From: Saccharothrix sp. NRRL B-16314
Lineage (GTDB): Bacteria > Actinomycetota > Actinomycetes > Mycobacteriales > Pseudonocardiaceae
Assembly: GCF_000716595.1 (NCBI RefSeq)
Contig: NZ_JNXC01000011.1
Span: 104,981 to 168,980 of the forward strand
Direction: 5' to 3'
DNA length: 64,000 nt
Part shown: positions 25,605 to 33,877 of the stretch, piece by piece
How the letters are laid out: the number at the start of each line of letters is the position of its first letter
Numbering within the stretch: the first letter of the stretch is position 1
Program-made: the position numbers and the translations under genes
The notes under the pieces: model-generated
Told to the model about the DNA's origin: nothing
What the model saw: only the letters and a program-made list of their open reading frames with translations
Database searches by the model: none

Positions 25605-26290
25605 GGCGCCTCGCCCACGGCGATCCGGCCGAGCGCGCGCAACGACGCCGTGCCCTCCCGGAAGTACCCGTCGTGCCCGATGTCGCCGACGTCGAACACC
25701 CCGGCCCCGAACTCAGGGTCGACGGGGTCCGCCCCGTGCCCGAGATCCCCGAGCCGGACCGGGGGCAGCCACCTCGTCCAATCACGCCCACCGCGAGCGG
25801 CCCACACCCGCGTCGACCCCGCCGAACCCACCGAGTCGGCCGAGTCCACCCGGACGCCGGGCGAACCGAGGAACACCACGTCGTCGACCGACGGCCGGGC
25901 CAGCGCGCACACCACCGACCCGTAGCTGTGGCACAGCAGGTGAACGGACCCGGGCAGGGTCCGCACGTGCTCCCCCAACGCGACCGCACCGGCTCGGGCC
26001 AACCGCCCACCCGCCGCGTCCACGCCCAACCCGGACGGCGTCCGGTACCCGAGCCAGGCCACCACCGCGACGTCGTCCCGCCCGACGGACGCGTGCAGCG
26101 ATCGGGCCATCCGCCCCACCGTGACGTCGAACCGCTCACCGTCCACATCGGACCCCGGCACGATCACCGCGACGTGCGCGGCCCGCGCCAGGTCCCCGTA
26201 GACGGCGATCTCGGGGACGAACGCGGGCAGGTCGCCGCCTGGCGTGACCAGGACCAGCAACGCGGCCACCACTGCGATCTTCTTCGGCAT
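25601..26290 (-). CDS. exported alpha/beta hydrolase (DUF1023-like)
   Basis: A 229-residue protein with a hydrophobic N-terminus (MPKKIAVVAALLVLVTPGG) that looks like a signal peptide or anchor. Its core has AHVAVIVPGSDVDGERFDV, VVAWLGYRTPSG and the nucleophile elbow VHLLCHSYGSVVC (H-S-Y-G), with GHDGYF near the C-terminus providing the likely catalytic His; this arrangement is that of DUF1023 hydrolases. It overlaps the following acyltransferase gene by four bases, suggesting that a deacylation and a transfer step are coupled. The substrate cannot be read from the sequence. Confidence 0.85.
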   Translation of the reverse strand: MPKKIAVVAALLVLVTPGGDLPAFVPEIAVYGDLARAAHVAVIVPGSDVDGERFDVTVGRMARSLHASVGRDDVAVVAWLGYRTPSGLGVDAAGGRLARAGAVALGEHVRTLPGSVHLLCHSYGSVVCALARPSVDDVVFLGSPGVRVDSADSVGSAGSTRVWAARGGRDWTRWLPPVRLGDLGHGADPVDPEFGAGVFDVGDIGHDGYFREGTASLRALGRIAVGEAP

Positions 26291-26342
26291 GGCACCGAAA
26301 CTAGGAAGACCACGCCACCGGAATCGTCACCCCGGAGTGCCG

Positions 26343-26990
26343 CTACCCCGGTACCACCAGGCCCGACTCGTAAGCCGCGATCACCGCCTGCGCGCGGTCG
26401 CGCAGCGCGAGCTTCATCAGGACCCGGCTCACGTGCGTCTTCACGGTCTGCTCGGCCAGCACCAGGTGCGCGGCGATCTCGCCGTTCGACAGGCCCTGCG
26501 CGATCAGCCGCAGCACCTCGGTCTCCCGGTCGGTCAACGCGCCCAGCGCGGCCGGCTTCACCACCCGGACCGGCTGCGCCTTCACGAAGTCCTCGATGAG
26601 CCGCTTGGTCACCGACGGCGCCAGCAACGCGTCCCCCCGCGCCACCACCCGCACCGCGGCCAGCAACTCGCTCGCCGGGGCGTGCTTCAGCAGGAAGCCG
26701 CTCGCACCCGCCCGCAACGCCTCGTAGACGTAGTCGTCCAGGTCGAACGTGGTCAGCACGAGCACCTTCACCGGGTCGCCGGCCAGCAGGCGGGTCGCCG
26801 TCAGCCCGTCCATCTCCGGCATCCGCACGTCCATGAGCACCACGTCGGGCCCCAGCCGACGCACCTCGCTGACCGCCGCGACGCCGTCGCCCGCCGACCC
26901 GACCACGGTGATGTCGTCCTGGGCGTCCAACAACGCGGAGAAGCCCTCCCGGACCATCTCCTGGTCGTCCGCCACCAGCACCCGGATCAC
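26343..26990 (-). CDS. NarL/LuxR-family response regulator
   Basis: A 215-residue response regulator. The receiver domain has MIRVLVADDQEMVREGF (acidic pocket), VVLMDVRMPEMDG (phospho-Asp), VLTTFDLDDYVYEALRAGASGFLLKHAP (Thr and Lys switch residues). The output is a LuxR helix-turn-helix, LTDRETEVLRLIAQGLSNGEIAAHLVLAEQTVKTHVSRVLMKL. The start codon overlaps the kinase stop by four bases (ATGA), so the two form a translationally coupled two-component system. Regulatory targets are not apparent; the hydrolase/acyltransferase pair downstream in the same direction is one candidate. Confidence 0.95.
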   Translation of the reverse strand: MIRVLVADDQEMVREGFSALLDAQDDITVVGSAGDGVAAVSEVRRLGPDVVLMDVRMPEMDGLTATRLLAGDPVKVLVLTTFDLDDYVYEALRAGASGFLLKHAPASELLAAVRVVARGDALLAPSVTKRLIEDFVKAQPVRVVKPAALGALTDRETEVLRLIAQGLSNGEIAAHLVLAEQTVKTHVSRVLMKLALRDRAQAVIAAYESGLVVPG

Positions 26991-28111
26991 CGCGGCACCA
27001 CCGGAACCACCGCACGCACTTCGAATCCCCCGTCCGCCGTGGGTCCGGCCGACATCGACCCGCCGTGCACCGCCACCCGTTCGCCCATGCCCCTCAACCC
27101 GTTCCCCCCGCCGCCGCCCAGCGACGGCCCGCCGGCGGTGTTCCGCACGACCACCCGCAACTCCTCGTCCACCAGGTCGACCGACACCGACGTCGTCGAG
27201 CCGGGCGCGTGCCGACCGGCGTTCGTCAGCGCCTCCTGCACGATCCGGTACACCGTCAACCCGACCGCCTCCGGCACCTCGACCCCGGCCACGGACGCAC
27301 CGGGGTGCAACGCCCGGATGTCAGCCAACCCGGGCTGCGGCGCCCGGTCCGGCCGCTGGTCCTCGGCCCGCAGCACACCCAGCAGCTGCTGCATGTCGGT
27401 GATCGCCGCCCGTGCCGCCGCACCCAGCTCCTCGAACTCGCGCCGCCCCGCCTCGGGCAGGTCGGTGATCCGGTAGGGAGCCGTCTCGCACCGCACCACC
27501 ACCAGCGACATGTGGTGGGCGACCACGTCGTGCATCTCACGGGCGATCCGGGCCCGCTCGACCAGCGCGGCCTTCTCGTCCCGCTCCTCGTGGAACCGCC
27601 GCTCGGCCCGCCCGCGCGAGCCGACCGCGTACCCCACCAGGAGCACCAGGAACAGGAAGCCGACCAGCGGCAGCAGGTACTCGGACCAGCCCGGACCGGT
27701 GACGAGCGCGGCCACCCCGGCCGTGAGCACGCCGACGACCAGCACCACCCGACCGCGGTGGATCATCCCGACGGCCAGCAGCACCGGCAGGTACCAGCAC
27801 CACTGCCAGGCGCTGAAGATCGACGGTTCGGTGTACAGCAGCATCCGGGTGGCCACGAGGCCGGCCGTGGCCACCCGCCAGGCGGCGAGCGTCGACCGCA
27901 GCAGCAAAGCGAAGCTGCCGGCGGCGAGGGCGAACAGCAGCGGCCACCAGCCGTCCGGGTCGGCCAGGGCGACGTACTGGGAGCTGACCCCGATCGCGAT
28001 CACCAGGCCGTAGACCAGCACCGACACGGTGACGACGTGCCGGTACCGGAAGCCTTCGAAGACCCGCGTGCGGTCGCGGAGCAGCACGACCTGGAGGAGA
28101 GTGCGGATCAC
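26987..28111 (-). CDS. membrane sensor histidine kinase (HisKA_3)
   Basis: A 374-residue kinase. The N-terminal part has about five transmembrane helices (residues 25-165). The dimerisation domain follows with ARIAREMHDVVAHHMSLVVVRCE, where the His of HDVVAHH is phosphorylated, and an HATPase_c domain with IVQEALTNAGRHAPGS (N box) and GNGLRGMGERVAVHGG (G boxes). I chose the GTG at 28111, which gives MIRTLLQVVLL; the frame is open to 28354 but the extension is Arg/Gly-rich and unlike the family. It is cognate to the overlapping response regulator. Confidence 0.93.
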   Translation of the reverse strand: MIRTLLQVVLLRDRTRVFEGFRYRHVVTVSVLVYGLVIAIGVSSQYVALADPDGWWPLLFALAAGSFALLLRSTLAAWRVATAGLVATRMLLYTEPSIFSAWQWCWYLPVLLAVGMIHRGRVVLVVGVLTAGVAALVTGPGWSEYLLPLVGFLFLVLLVGYAVGSRGRAERRFHEERDEKAALVERARIAREMHDVVAHHMSLVVVRCETAPYRITDLPEAGRREFEELGAAARAAITDMQQLLGVLRAEDQRPDRAPQPGLADIRALHPGASVAGVEVPEAVGLTVYRIVQEALTNAGRHAPGSTTSVSVDLVDEELRVVVRNTAGGPSLGGGGGNGLRGMGERVAVHGGSMSAGPTADGGFEVRAVVPVVPR

Positions 28112-28320
28112 GGCCCCGATGCTAGGCCGCGGGCCGGGCCCGCACATGCCACCGCAGGCTGACATACCCGGGTAGCGCCGGACCGGAATCGCACCCATAC
28201 CCGAGACCGCACCCACCGGACAAGCCGTTGCGGCAGGCGAACGCCACCAGGTAGGCAATACGGCATAGCCGCGAAAACGGCAGACCTGTGCGCCCCTACT
28301 CCGTGTTGGAAGATGGCTGA

Positions 28321-28821
28321 ATGCACCCGCAGCAAGATCCGGATCGCTGGTCACGGCTCCAGGCCGTGGCCGGCGAAGCCCTGGCCGCTGCCAAGGTCGG
28401 CGAAGACGCTGTCGCGGTCGACCTGGTCACGGGCTTCCTCAGCGGCTCGCCCGAGGGCAACGAGGAGATCCGGGAGCTGGTCCTCCTGCTGTTCTCCGAG
28501 TGCAGCGCCATGGTCGCCGCCCTCGGCTCCGGCGGCGCGACACCGGTGAAGATGCAGGTCTTCGACGAGGACGGGCAGGAGGTGCCGATCGACGACGCGG
28601 ACCCGCCCGTCCGCACCGCGATCCGCACGCTGCTGGCCGAGGTGCACGGTGACCAGGAGGCGGCGGCCGAGCAGATCGAGATCGCGCTGGCCAACGGACA
28701 GCCCCAGGAACTGGCCACGGTCGTCCTCCAGGCCCTGCGCTGGACGGTGAAGCTGGCGGTCGAGTGCGAGCTGCGCGACCTGCCCGTAGCACCTTGGATC
28801 GCCACCGCCCTGGACGAATAG
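28321..28821 (+). CDS. hypothetical acidic protein
   Basis: A 166-residue, predominantly helical and acidic protein without signal or membrane segments. GGAAG lies eight bases before the ATG. The N-terminus (QQDPDRWSRLQAVAGEALAAAKVGEDAVAVDLVTGFL) and C-terminus (VLQALRWTVKLAVECELRDLPVAPWIATALDE) look helical, around a short beta segment (PVKMQVFDEDGQEVPIDDAD). I do not recognise the family. It is divergent from the sensor kinase and precedes the chitinase gene by 121 bp, but the chitinase has its own operator. Confidence 0.8.
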   Translation: MHPQQDPDRWSRLQAVAGEALAAAKVGEDAVAVDLVTGFLSGSPEGNEEIRELVLLLFSECSAMVAALGSGGATPVKMQVFDEDGQEVPIDDADPPVRTAIRTLLAEVHGDQEAAAEQIEIALANGQPQELATVVLQALRWTVKLAVECELRDLPVAPWIATALDE

Positions 28822-28874
28822 TCCGGATTGCGGCGATCTGCGACCCGCGAACAGTAAAGACCCTTGCCAATTCA

Positions 28875-28890
28875 CGTGGTCTAGACCGAC
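28875..28890. promoter_or_regulatory. DasR-responsive element (dre) upstream of the chitinase
   Basis: The 16-mer CGTGGTCTAGACCGAC contains the ten-base palindrome GGTCTAGACC, the core of the DasR consensus ACTGGTCTAGACCAGT known from Streptomyces chitinase and N-acetylglucosamine genes. It lies 53 bases upstream of a chitinase start codon, where repression relieved by glucosamine-6-phosphate would be expected. Confidence 0.85.
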
Positions 28891-28942
28891 CTCCCCAGTG
28901 GGCGCGATTCACCCTGCCGATCCCGCCGAGGAGGACCCCTTC

Positions 28943-30514
28943 ATGTCCCTCATGCCGATACGACTGACCACCCTGCTGGCCGCGAGCGCACTGACCATCG
29001 GTTCCCTGGTCGTCGGCCCGGCCGCGTCCGCGGCGCCGGGCGTCACCGCGACCTTCGCCAAGACCCAGGACTGGGGCACCGGCTTCGAGGCCAAGTTCAC
29101 CGTCGCCAACGGCGGTCCCGGCGCCATCACGTCGTGGCGCGTCGAGTTCGACCTGCCCGCGGGCACCGCGCTCGGCTCGTACTGGGACGCCTTGGTCACC
29201 CGCACGGGCGATCACTACGTGGCGACGAACCGCGAGTACAACGGCACGGTCGGCGTCAACGCGTCCGCGAGCTTCGGCTTCGTCGGCACGGGCTCCGGCG
29301 CCCCGCTCAACTGCACCGTCAACGGCAACCCCTGCACCGGTGGCGGCGGCGGTGACACCACCGCCCCGAGCGCCCCCGGCGCCCTCCGCGTCACCGGCAC
29401 CACCAGCAACTCGGTCTCACTGGCCTGGACGGCGTCCACGGACAACGTCGGCGTCACCGCGTACGACGTCCACCGGGGCACCGCCGCGGTCACCACGGTC
29501 ACCGGCACCACCGCGACGGTCACCGGCCTGACCGCCTCCACCGCGTACACCTTCACGGTCCGGGCACGTGACGCGGCGTCGAACACCTCGGGTCCGTCCA
29601 ACCAGGTCTCCGCGACCACCCAACCGGGCACGAACCCGCCGCCCATCGGCCGTGGCGCGCCGTACCTCTTCCTGGGCTGGGGCAACCCGCCCGCGCCGGC
29701 CACGATCATGAGCGCGACCGGCGTCAAGTGGTTCACCATGGCCTTCGTGCTGTCCTCCGGCGGCTGCACCCCTGCGTGGGACGGCAACCGCCCGCTGACC
29801 GGCGGCGTCGACGCCCAGGCGATCCAGCAGATCCGCGCGGCGGGCGGTGACGTCGTGCCGTCGTTCGGCGGCTGGAGCGGGAACAAGCTCGGCCCGAACT
29901 GCTCGACCCCGCAAGCGCTTGCGGGCGCCTACCAGCAGGTCATCGACGCCTACGGGCTCAAGGCGATCGACATCGACATCGAGAACACCGACGAGTTCGA
30001 GAACGCGACGGTGCAGGACCGCGTCCTGGAGGCCCTGAAGATCGTCAAGCAGAACAACCCGGGCATCCAGACGATCATCACCTTCGGCACCGCGACCACC
30101 GGGCCCAACTTCTGGGGCAACCGGCTGGTCGAGCGGGCCGGTGCGATCGGCGCGGGCATCGACGTCTTCACGATCATGCCGTTCGACTTCGGCAGCTCGG
30201 ACATCGGCGCCGACACGATCAACGCCGCCACCGGCCTCAAGAACAAGCTGAAGACCACTTTCGGGTGGTCCGACGCCGAGGCGTTCCGGCACGTGGGCAT
30301 CTCCGGCATGAACGGCCTCTCCGACCAGCGCGAGCTGACCACCGCCGAGACCTGGACTCGGCTCCGGGACTGGTCCAAGGCCAACGGCCTGGCCCGCTTC
30401 GCCTTCTGGGCGGTGAACCGCGACCGCGGCGGCTGCGACGGCCAGGTCTCGTCCCAGTGCAGCGGCATCCCCCAGGCCGACTGGGAGTTCACCCGCATCA
30501 CCGCCGGTTTCTGA
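28943..30514 (+). CDS. secreted GH18 chitinase with CBM2 and fibronectin-III domains
   Basis: A 523-residue exoenzyme with GAGGAGG nine bases before the ATG. A Sec signal peptide (1-31, LVVGPAASAAPG) is followed by a CBM2 cellulose/chitin-binding module (about 32-130, ATFAKTQDWGTGFEAKFTVAN; ending in CTVNGNPC), a Gly linker, a fibronectin type III domain (about 140-230) and a GH18 catalytic domain (about 240-523). The active-site strand reads KAIDIDIENTD: the Asp-x-Asp-x-Glu ending is intact, while the first Asp of DxxDxDxE is Lys. It should cleave chitin outside the cell. The dre site upstream indicates DasR control. Confidence 0.93.
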   Translation: MSLMPIRLTTLLAASALTIGSLVVGPAASAAPGVTATFAKTQDWGTGFEAKFTVANGGPGAITSWRVEFDLPAGTALGSYWDALVTRTGDHYVATNREYNGTVGVNASASFGFVGTGSGAPLNCTVNGNPCTGGGGGDTTAPSAPGALRVTGTTSNSVSLAWTASTDNVGVTAYDVHRGTAAVTTVTGTTATVTGLTASTAYTFTVRARDAASNTSGPSNQVSATTQPGTNPPPIGRGAPYLFLGWGNPPAPATIMSATGVKWFTMAFVLSSGGCTPAWDGNRPLTGGVDAQAIQQIRAAGGDVVPSFGGWSGNKLGPNCSTPQALAGAYQQVIDAYGLKAIDIDIENTDEFENATVQDRVLEALKIVKQNNPGIQTIITFGTATTGPNFWGNRLVERAGAIGAGIDVFTIMPFDFGSSDIGADTINAATGLKNKLKTTFGWSDAEAFRHVGISGMNGLSDQRELTTAETWTRLRDWSKANGLARFAFWAVNRDRGGCDGQVSSQCSGIPQADWEFTRITAGF

Positions 30515-30559
30515 CCCCTCCACCCACGCTCCGCACAGCGCACTGCTCGTGGCCGACGA

Positions 30560-30603
30560 GGCCCGATCCGACCCGGGACCAGGTGCCCGTGCCGGATCGG
30601 GCC
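30560..30603 (+). terminator. putative chitinase terminator
   Basis: An 11-bp perfect stem (GGCCCGATCCG at 30560-30570 with CGGATCGGGCC at 30593-30603) and a 22-base loop, extended outside by GTGGCC/GGCCAC. It lies 46 bases after the chitinase stop, before the next co-oriented gene. Confidence 0.6.
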
Positions 30604-30656
30604 GGCCACGCCCGCACAGGTCACCACGATCCAGCCGGGCACCTAGGGTTCCGGCC

Positions 30657-31676
30657 ATGCGCACAGCACTAGTCGGTTACGGCCTGGGCGGAGCCGCCTT
30701 CCACGCCCCCTTCGTCTCCACCACCCCCGGCCTGACCCTGGCCGCCATCGTCACCGCCAACCCGGACCGCCGGGCCGAAGCGGCATCCCGCTACCCCGAC
30801 GCCGAGCTGATCCCGTCCCTCGACGACGTGTGGCGGCGAGCGGACGAGTTCGACCTCGTGGTGATCACCACCCCGAACCGCTTCCACGCCGAGCACGCCC
30901 GCACGGCGCTGGAGCACGGCCTGAACGCCGTCGTCGACAAGCCGTTCGCCGCGTCCGCCGCGGAAGCGCGGGACCTGTCCGACCTCGCGGCGTCACGCGG
31001 CCTCCTCCTGGCCCCCTTCCACAACCGCCGCTGGGACGGCGACTTCCGCACCGTCGCCCGACTCCTGACCGAGGGCGCCCTCGGCGACGTCCACCGCTTC
31101 GAGTCGCGGTTCGAGCGCTGGCGGCCGGAGGTCAAGGACAGCTGGAAGGAATCCGGCGACCCCGCCGACCTGGGCAGCATCGCGTTCGACCTGGGCACGC
31201 ACCTGGTGGACCAGGCGGTCGCGCTGTTCGGCCGCCCGACCACCGTCTACGCCGAGATCCGCACCCTGCGCCCGCACGCGAGCGCGCACGACGACGCGTT
31301 CATCGCCCTGACCCACCCGGCCGGCGTCGTCTCCCACCTGTGGGCCTCGGCCCTGGCCGCGTCGCAGGGCCCCCGCTTCCGCGTGCTCGGCAACCGCGCC
31401 GCCTACGTGAAGTACGGCATGGACCCCCAAGAGGAAGCACTGAAGGCGGGCGAGGTCCCCGGCGGCGAGGCCTGGGGCGAGGACCCCGTGGACCAGTGGG
31501 GTCTGCTGGACGAGGAGCCCGTGCGCACCGAACCCGGCTCGTACCAGCACTTCTACGCCGCCGTCGCCGCCGGTGCCGCGCCCGTCCCGGTCACCGACGC
31601 GATCACCGGCCTGGAGGTCCTCGAAGCGGCGTTCGAGTCGGCGCGCACCGGCTCCACCATCCCCCTTGCCGGATAA
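30657..31676 (+). CDS. Gfo/Idh/MocA-family oxidoreductase
   Basis: A 339-residue NAD(P)-dependent oxidoreductase. The N-terminal Rossmann fold has ALVGYGLGGAAFHAPFVS (GxGxxG) and the family signature VVDKPFAASAAEARDL (EKP-type motif with Lys). The C-terminal alpha/beta domain holds DLGTHLVDQAVALFG, where D and H match the usual catalytic/substrate positions of the family (the GxHxxD region). The start is the ATG at 30657, with AGGG about ten bases upstream; the frame opens earlier without a better start. Substrates of the family are sugars, inositols or related polyols, and nothing here narrows that down. Confidence 0.92.
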   Translation: MRTALVGYGLGGAAFHAPFVSTTPGLTLAAIVTANPDRRAEAASRYPDAELIPSLDDVWRRADEFDLVVITTPNRFHAEHARTALEHGLNAVVDKPFAASAAEARDLSDLAASRGLLLAPFHNRRWDGDFRTVARLLTEGALGDVHRFESRFERWRPEVKDSWKESGDPADLGSIAFDLGTHLVDQAVALFGRPTTVYAEIRTLRPHASAHDDAFIALTHPAGVVSHLWASALAASQGPRFRVLGNRAAYVKYGMDPQEEALKAGEVPGGEAWGEDPVDQWGLLDEEPVRTEPGSYQHFYAAVAAGAAPVPVTDAITGLEVLEAAFESARTGSTIPLAG

Positions 31677-31703
31677 GTCTCTTAGTGACTAAGATTCTTA
31701 GTC
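31666..31703 (+). promoter_or_regulatory. leaderless promoter with CTTAGTGACTAAG operator
   Basis: A -35 TTGCCG (31666-31671) and -10 TAAGAT (31690-31695) are 18 bp apart, and the ATG at 31704 follows the -10 by eight bases, so the mRNA should be leaderless. The palindrome CTTAGTGACTAAG (31681-31693) covers the spacer and the start of the -10, and CTTAGTCA repeats at 31697-31704 over the start codon. This looks like a MarR- or TetR-type operator; no such regulator is adjacent. Confidence 0.65.
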
Positions 31704-33275
31704 ATGGAAGACAGGCGAGTGCGGGTACTGGTAGTCGGAGCAGGGCTGGGCGGCTTGTCCGCCACCCTGTTCCTCGCGCAGCAAGGCATCGAGTTGCTCG
31801 GCATCTCCAAGCACAGGGGCACGTCACCCCACCCGAAGGCGACCGGCCAGACCCAACGCACGATGGAGCTGTTCCGCCGGGCCGGCGTGGCCGAAGAGGT
31901 ACTTGCCGGGGCCGCCGGTCTGGGCGGCGGCCTGGTGATCAAGGTCGCGGAGAGCCTGCGGGGCCGGGTGTTCCACACGATCGTGCAGGAGGACGACGAC
32001 TGGGTGACCGACCTCAGCCCGGAACGCCCCGCGATGGCGAGCCAGGACCACGTCGAGCCCGTGCTCCTGCACCGGGCCCGCGAACTGGGCGCGGAAGTCC
32101 TGTTCGAGACCGAACTGGTCTCCTTCGAGCAGGACCCGGACGGCGTGACCGCCACCCTGCGGACCCGCGCGACCGGCCACGAGTGGACGGTCCGGGCGGA
32201 CTACCTGGTGGCTGCCGACGGCCACCGCGGCACCGTGCGCGAGGCGCTGGGCATCGCCCGGCAGGGGCGCGGACCCTTGTCGCACCAGATCGGCGTGGTG
32301 TTCGACGCGGACCTGAGCCTGCACATCGCCCCCGACAAGCTCACCCTCTACTACCTCCGGAACCCGAGCTTCACCGGCGCGTTCGTGGCCACGAACACCG
32401 AGCGGCGCAACGTGTTCACCATCGAGTACGACCCGGCGCGCGAATCACTGGCCGACTACCCACCCCAGCGCTGCGCCGAACTGCTCCGGATCGCCGCGGA
32501 CGCGCCGGACCTCGACCCCGAGATCCTGGAGATCACCGCGTGGGAGATGGCCGCGTGGCTCAGCGACCGGTTCCGCTCGGGCCGGGTGTTCCTGGTCGGC
32601 GACGCCGCGAAGGTGACGCCACCGACCGGCGGCCTCGGCGGCAACACCGCGGTCGGCGACGGCCACGACATCGCGTGGAAGCTGGCCGCCGTGCTGAAGG
32701 GCGAGGCGGGCGAAGCCCTGCTGGACAGCTACGAAGCCGAACGGCGGCCGTACGCGAAGCTCGTGGTCAACGGGTCGTTCGCCAACTACGTGCCGCGGTT
32801 CGCACCGCACCTGGCGGGCCCCGACGTGCCGGACGAGATCGACCACCTGCACCTGACCCTCGGCTACCGCTGCCGATCCGGCGCCGTCCTGATCGACGAC
32901 ACCGACCCGTCCCCGATGGAGGACCCCGCCGACCCCAGCGGCCGTCCGGGCTTCCGCGCACCGCACGTCACGGTCGACCACGACGGCACGAAGAAGTCCA
33001 CTGTGGACCTGTTCGCCACCTGGACCCTCCTCACCCTCAACGAGTCCTGGAAAGCGGACGTCCCGTCCTTGAGCGTCCCCGACGTCGCGGACCCGACCGG
33101 CGAACTGGCCGGGCGCTACGGCATCGGCGCCGAGGGCGCGAGCCTCGTCCGCCCCGACGGCGTGATCGCGTGGCGCACCGCCAGTCCCCCGACCGACCCC
33201 GCCCGCCAACTGGCCACCGTCCTCGCCACCCTCAACTCCCTCCCCACCAACCATGACCACCACACGATCAGGTGA
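31704..33275 (+). CDS. FAD-dependent aromatic monooxygenase (PHBH/PgaE type)
   Basis: A 523-residue class A flavoprotein hydroxylase. The FAD site has VLVVGAGLGGLSATLFLAQQG (GxGxxG), a DG motif segment YLVAADGHRGTVREALG, and GRVFLVGDAAKVTPPTGGLGGNTAVGDGHDIAWKLAAVL (GD motif). The C-terminal thioredoxin-like domain (about 400-523) is typical of polyketide hydroxylases and tetracycline/rifampicin-inactivating enzymes. It probably uses NADPH and O2 to hydroxylate an aromatic or polyketide compound. The palindrome at its promoter suggests substrate-responsive repression, as for detoxification genes. No biosynthetic cluster surrounds it. Confidence 0.92.
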   Translation: MEDRRVRVLVVGAGLGGLSATLFLAQQGIELLGISKHRGTSPHPKATGQTQRTMELFRRAGVAEEVLAGAAGLGGGLVIKVAESLRGRVFHTIVQEDDDWVTDLSPERPAMASQDHVEPVLLHRARELGAEVLFETELVSFEQDPDGVTATLRTRATGHEWTVRADYLVAADGHRGTVREALGIARQGRGPLSHQIGVVFDADLSLHIAPDKLTLYYLRNPSFTGAFVATNTERRNVFTIEYDPARESLADYPPQRCAELLRIAADAPDLDPEILEITAWEMAAWLSDRFRSGRVFLVGDAAKVTPPTGGLGGNTAVGDGHDIAWKLAAVLKGEAGEALLDSYEAERRPYAKLVVNGSFANYVPRFAPHLAGPDVPDEIDHLHLTLGYRCRSGAVLIDDTDPSPMEDPADPSGRPGFRAPHVTVDHDGTKKSTVDLFATWTLLTLNESWKADVPSLSVPDVADPTGELAGRYGIGAEGASLVRPDGVIAWRTASPPTDPARQLATVLATLNSLPTNHDHHTIR

Positions 33276-33317
33276 GTTCCCTGGAGCGAGTGGTGCCGGG
33301 CGGCCAGGCTGAGGAGC

Positions 33318-33671
33318 ATGGCACCACTCCCTCTGCTCGCAGCGTTGGCCGCCCTGGTCCCCGCCGCAGCCGCACCCGAGTCGACCTTCGTGCTCAGCAC
33401 GTTTCGCGGTGACACCATCCAGACGGCCACCTTGACGTGCGATCCCGCCGGAGGCCTGCACCCCAGCCCCGACGCGGCCTGCCTCGCGCTCTCCGATGTG
33501 GACGGCCAGTTCTCCGGCCTGTCGACCGGAGAGGCGCTCTGCACCCTGGAGTACGACCCGGTGATCGTCCGGGCCTCCGGCACGTGGCGCGGTGAGGCCC
33601 GCGTGTTCGAGGCGGAGTTCCCCAACCCGTGCGTGATGCGCGCCGAAACGGGCCCTGTGTTCGACTTCTAG
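33318..33671 (+). CDS. SSI-like secreted serine protease inhibitor
   Basis: A 117-residue secreted protein. After a short signal peptide (MAPLPLLAALAALVPAAAA) it follows the Streptomyces subtilisin inhibitor pattern: ATLTCDPAGGLHPSPDAACLALSDVDGQF, then LCTLEYDPVIVRASGTWRGEARVFEAEFPNPCVM and VFDF at the end. All four cysteines of the two SSI disulfides are present. By alignment with SSI (C-P-M-V-YDP, P1 Met), the reactive bond here is C-T-L-E-YDP, with P1 Leu, suggesting subtilisin- or chymotrypsin-like targets. GAGGAG is unusually close to the ATG, one base away. Confidence 0.9.
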   Translation: MAPLPLLAALAALVPAAAAPESTFVLSTFRGDTIQTATLTCDPAGGLHPSPDAACLALSDVDGQFSGLSTGEALCTLEYDPVIVRASGTWRGEARVFEAEFPNPCVMRAETGPVFDF

Positions 33672-33877
33672 CGGAACACCCGCGGCGGGGCCCACGACAC
33701 CGCCGCCGAAGTCATGGGCCCCACCACGGGGTTCCTGGAGGTCCGAGGACCTCCGTTGCCGACGGTAGGGACTCCACTCCGCATCGTCAACAATCTTCAC
33801 ATTCGTGAAACGCGGGAACCGCCCACCGTCTCAGCAGGCCCGATCTATCCTCCGGCCGACCGCTTTGGGGGATGGCA

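Noticed and set aside
33737..33754. Hairpin GGAGGTC-CGAG-GACCTCC
   Set aside because: Only seven base pairs and no relation to a gene end or start that would make it convincing as a terminator or operator.
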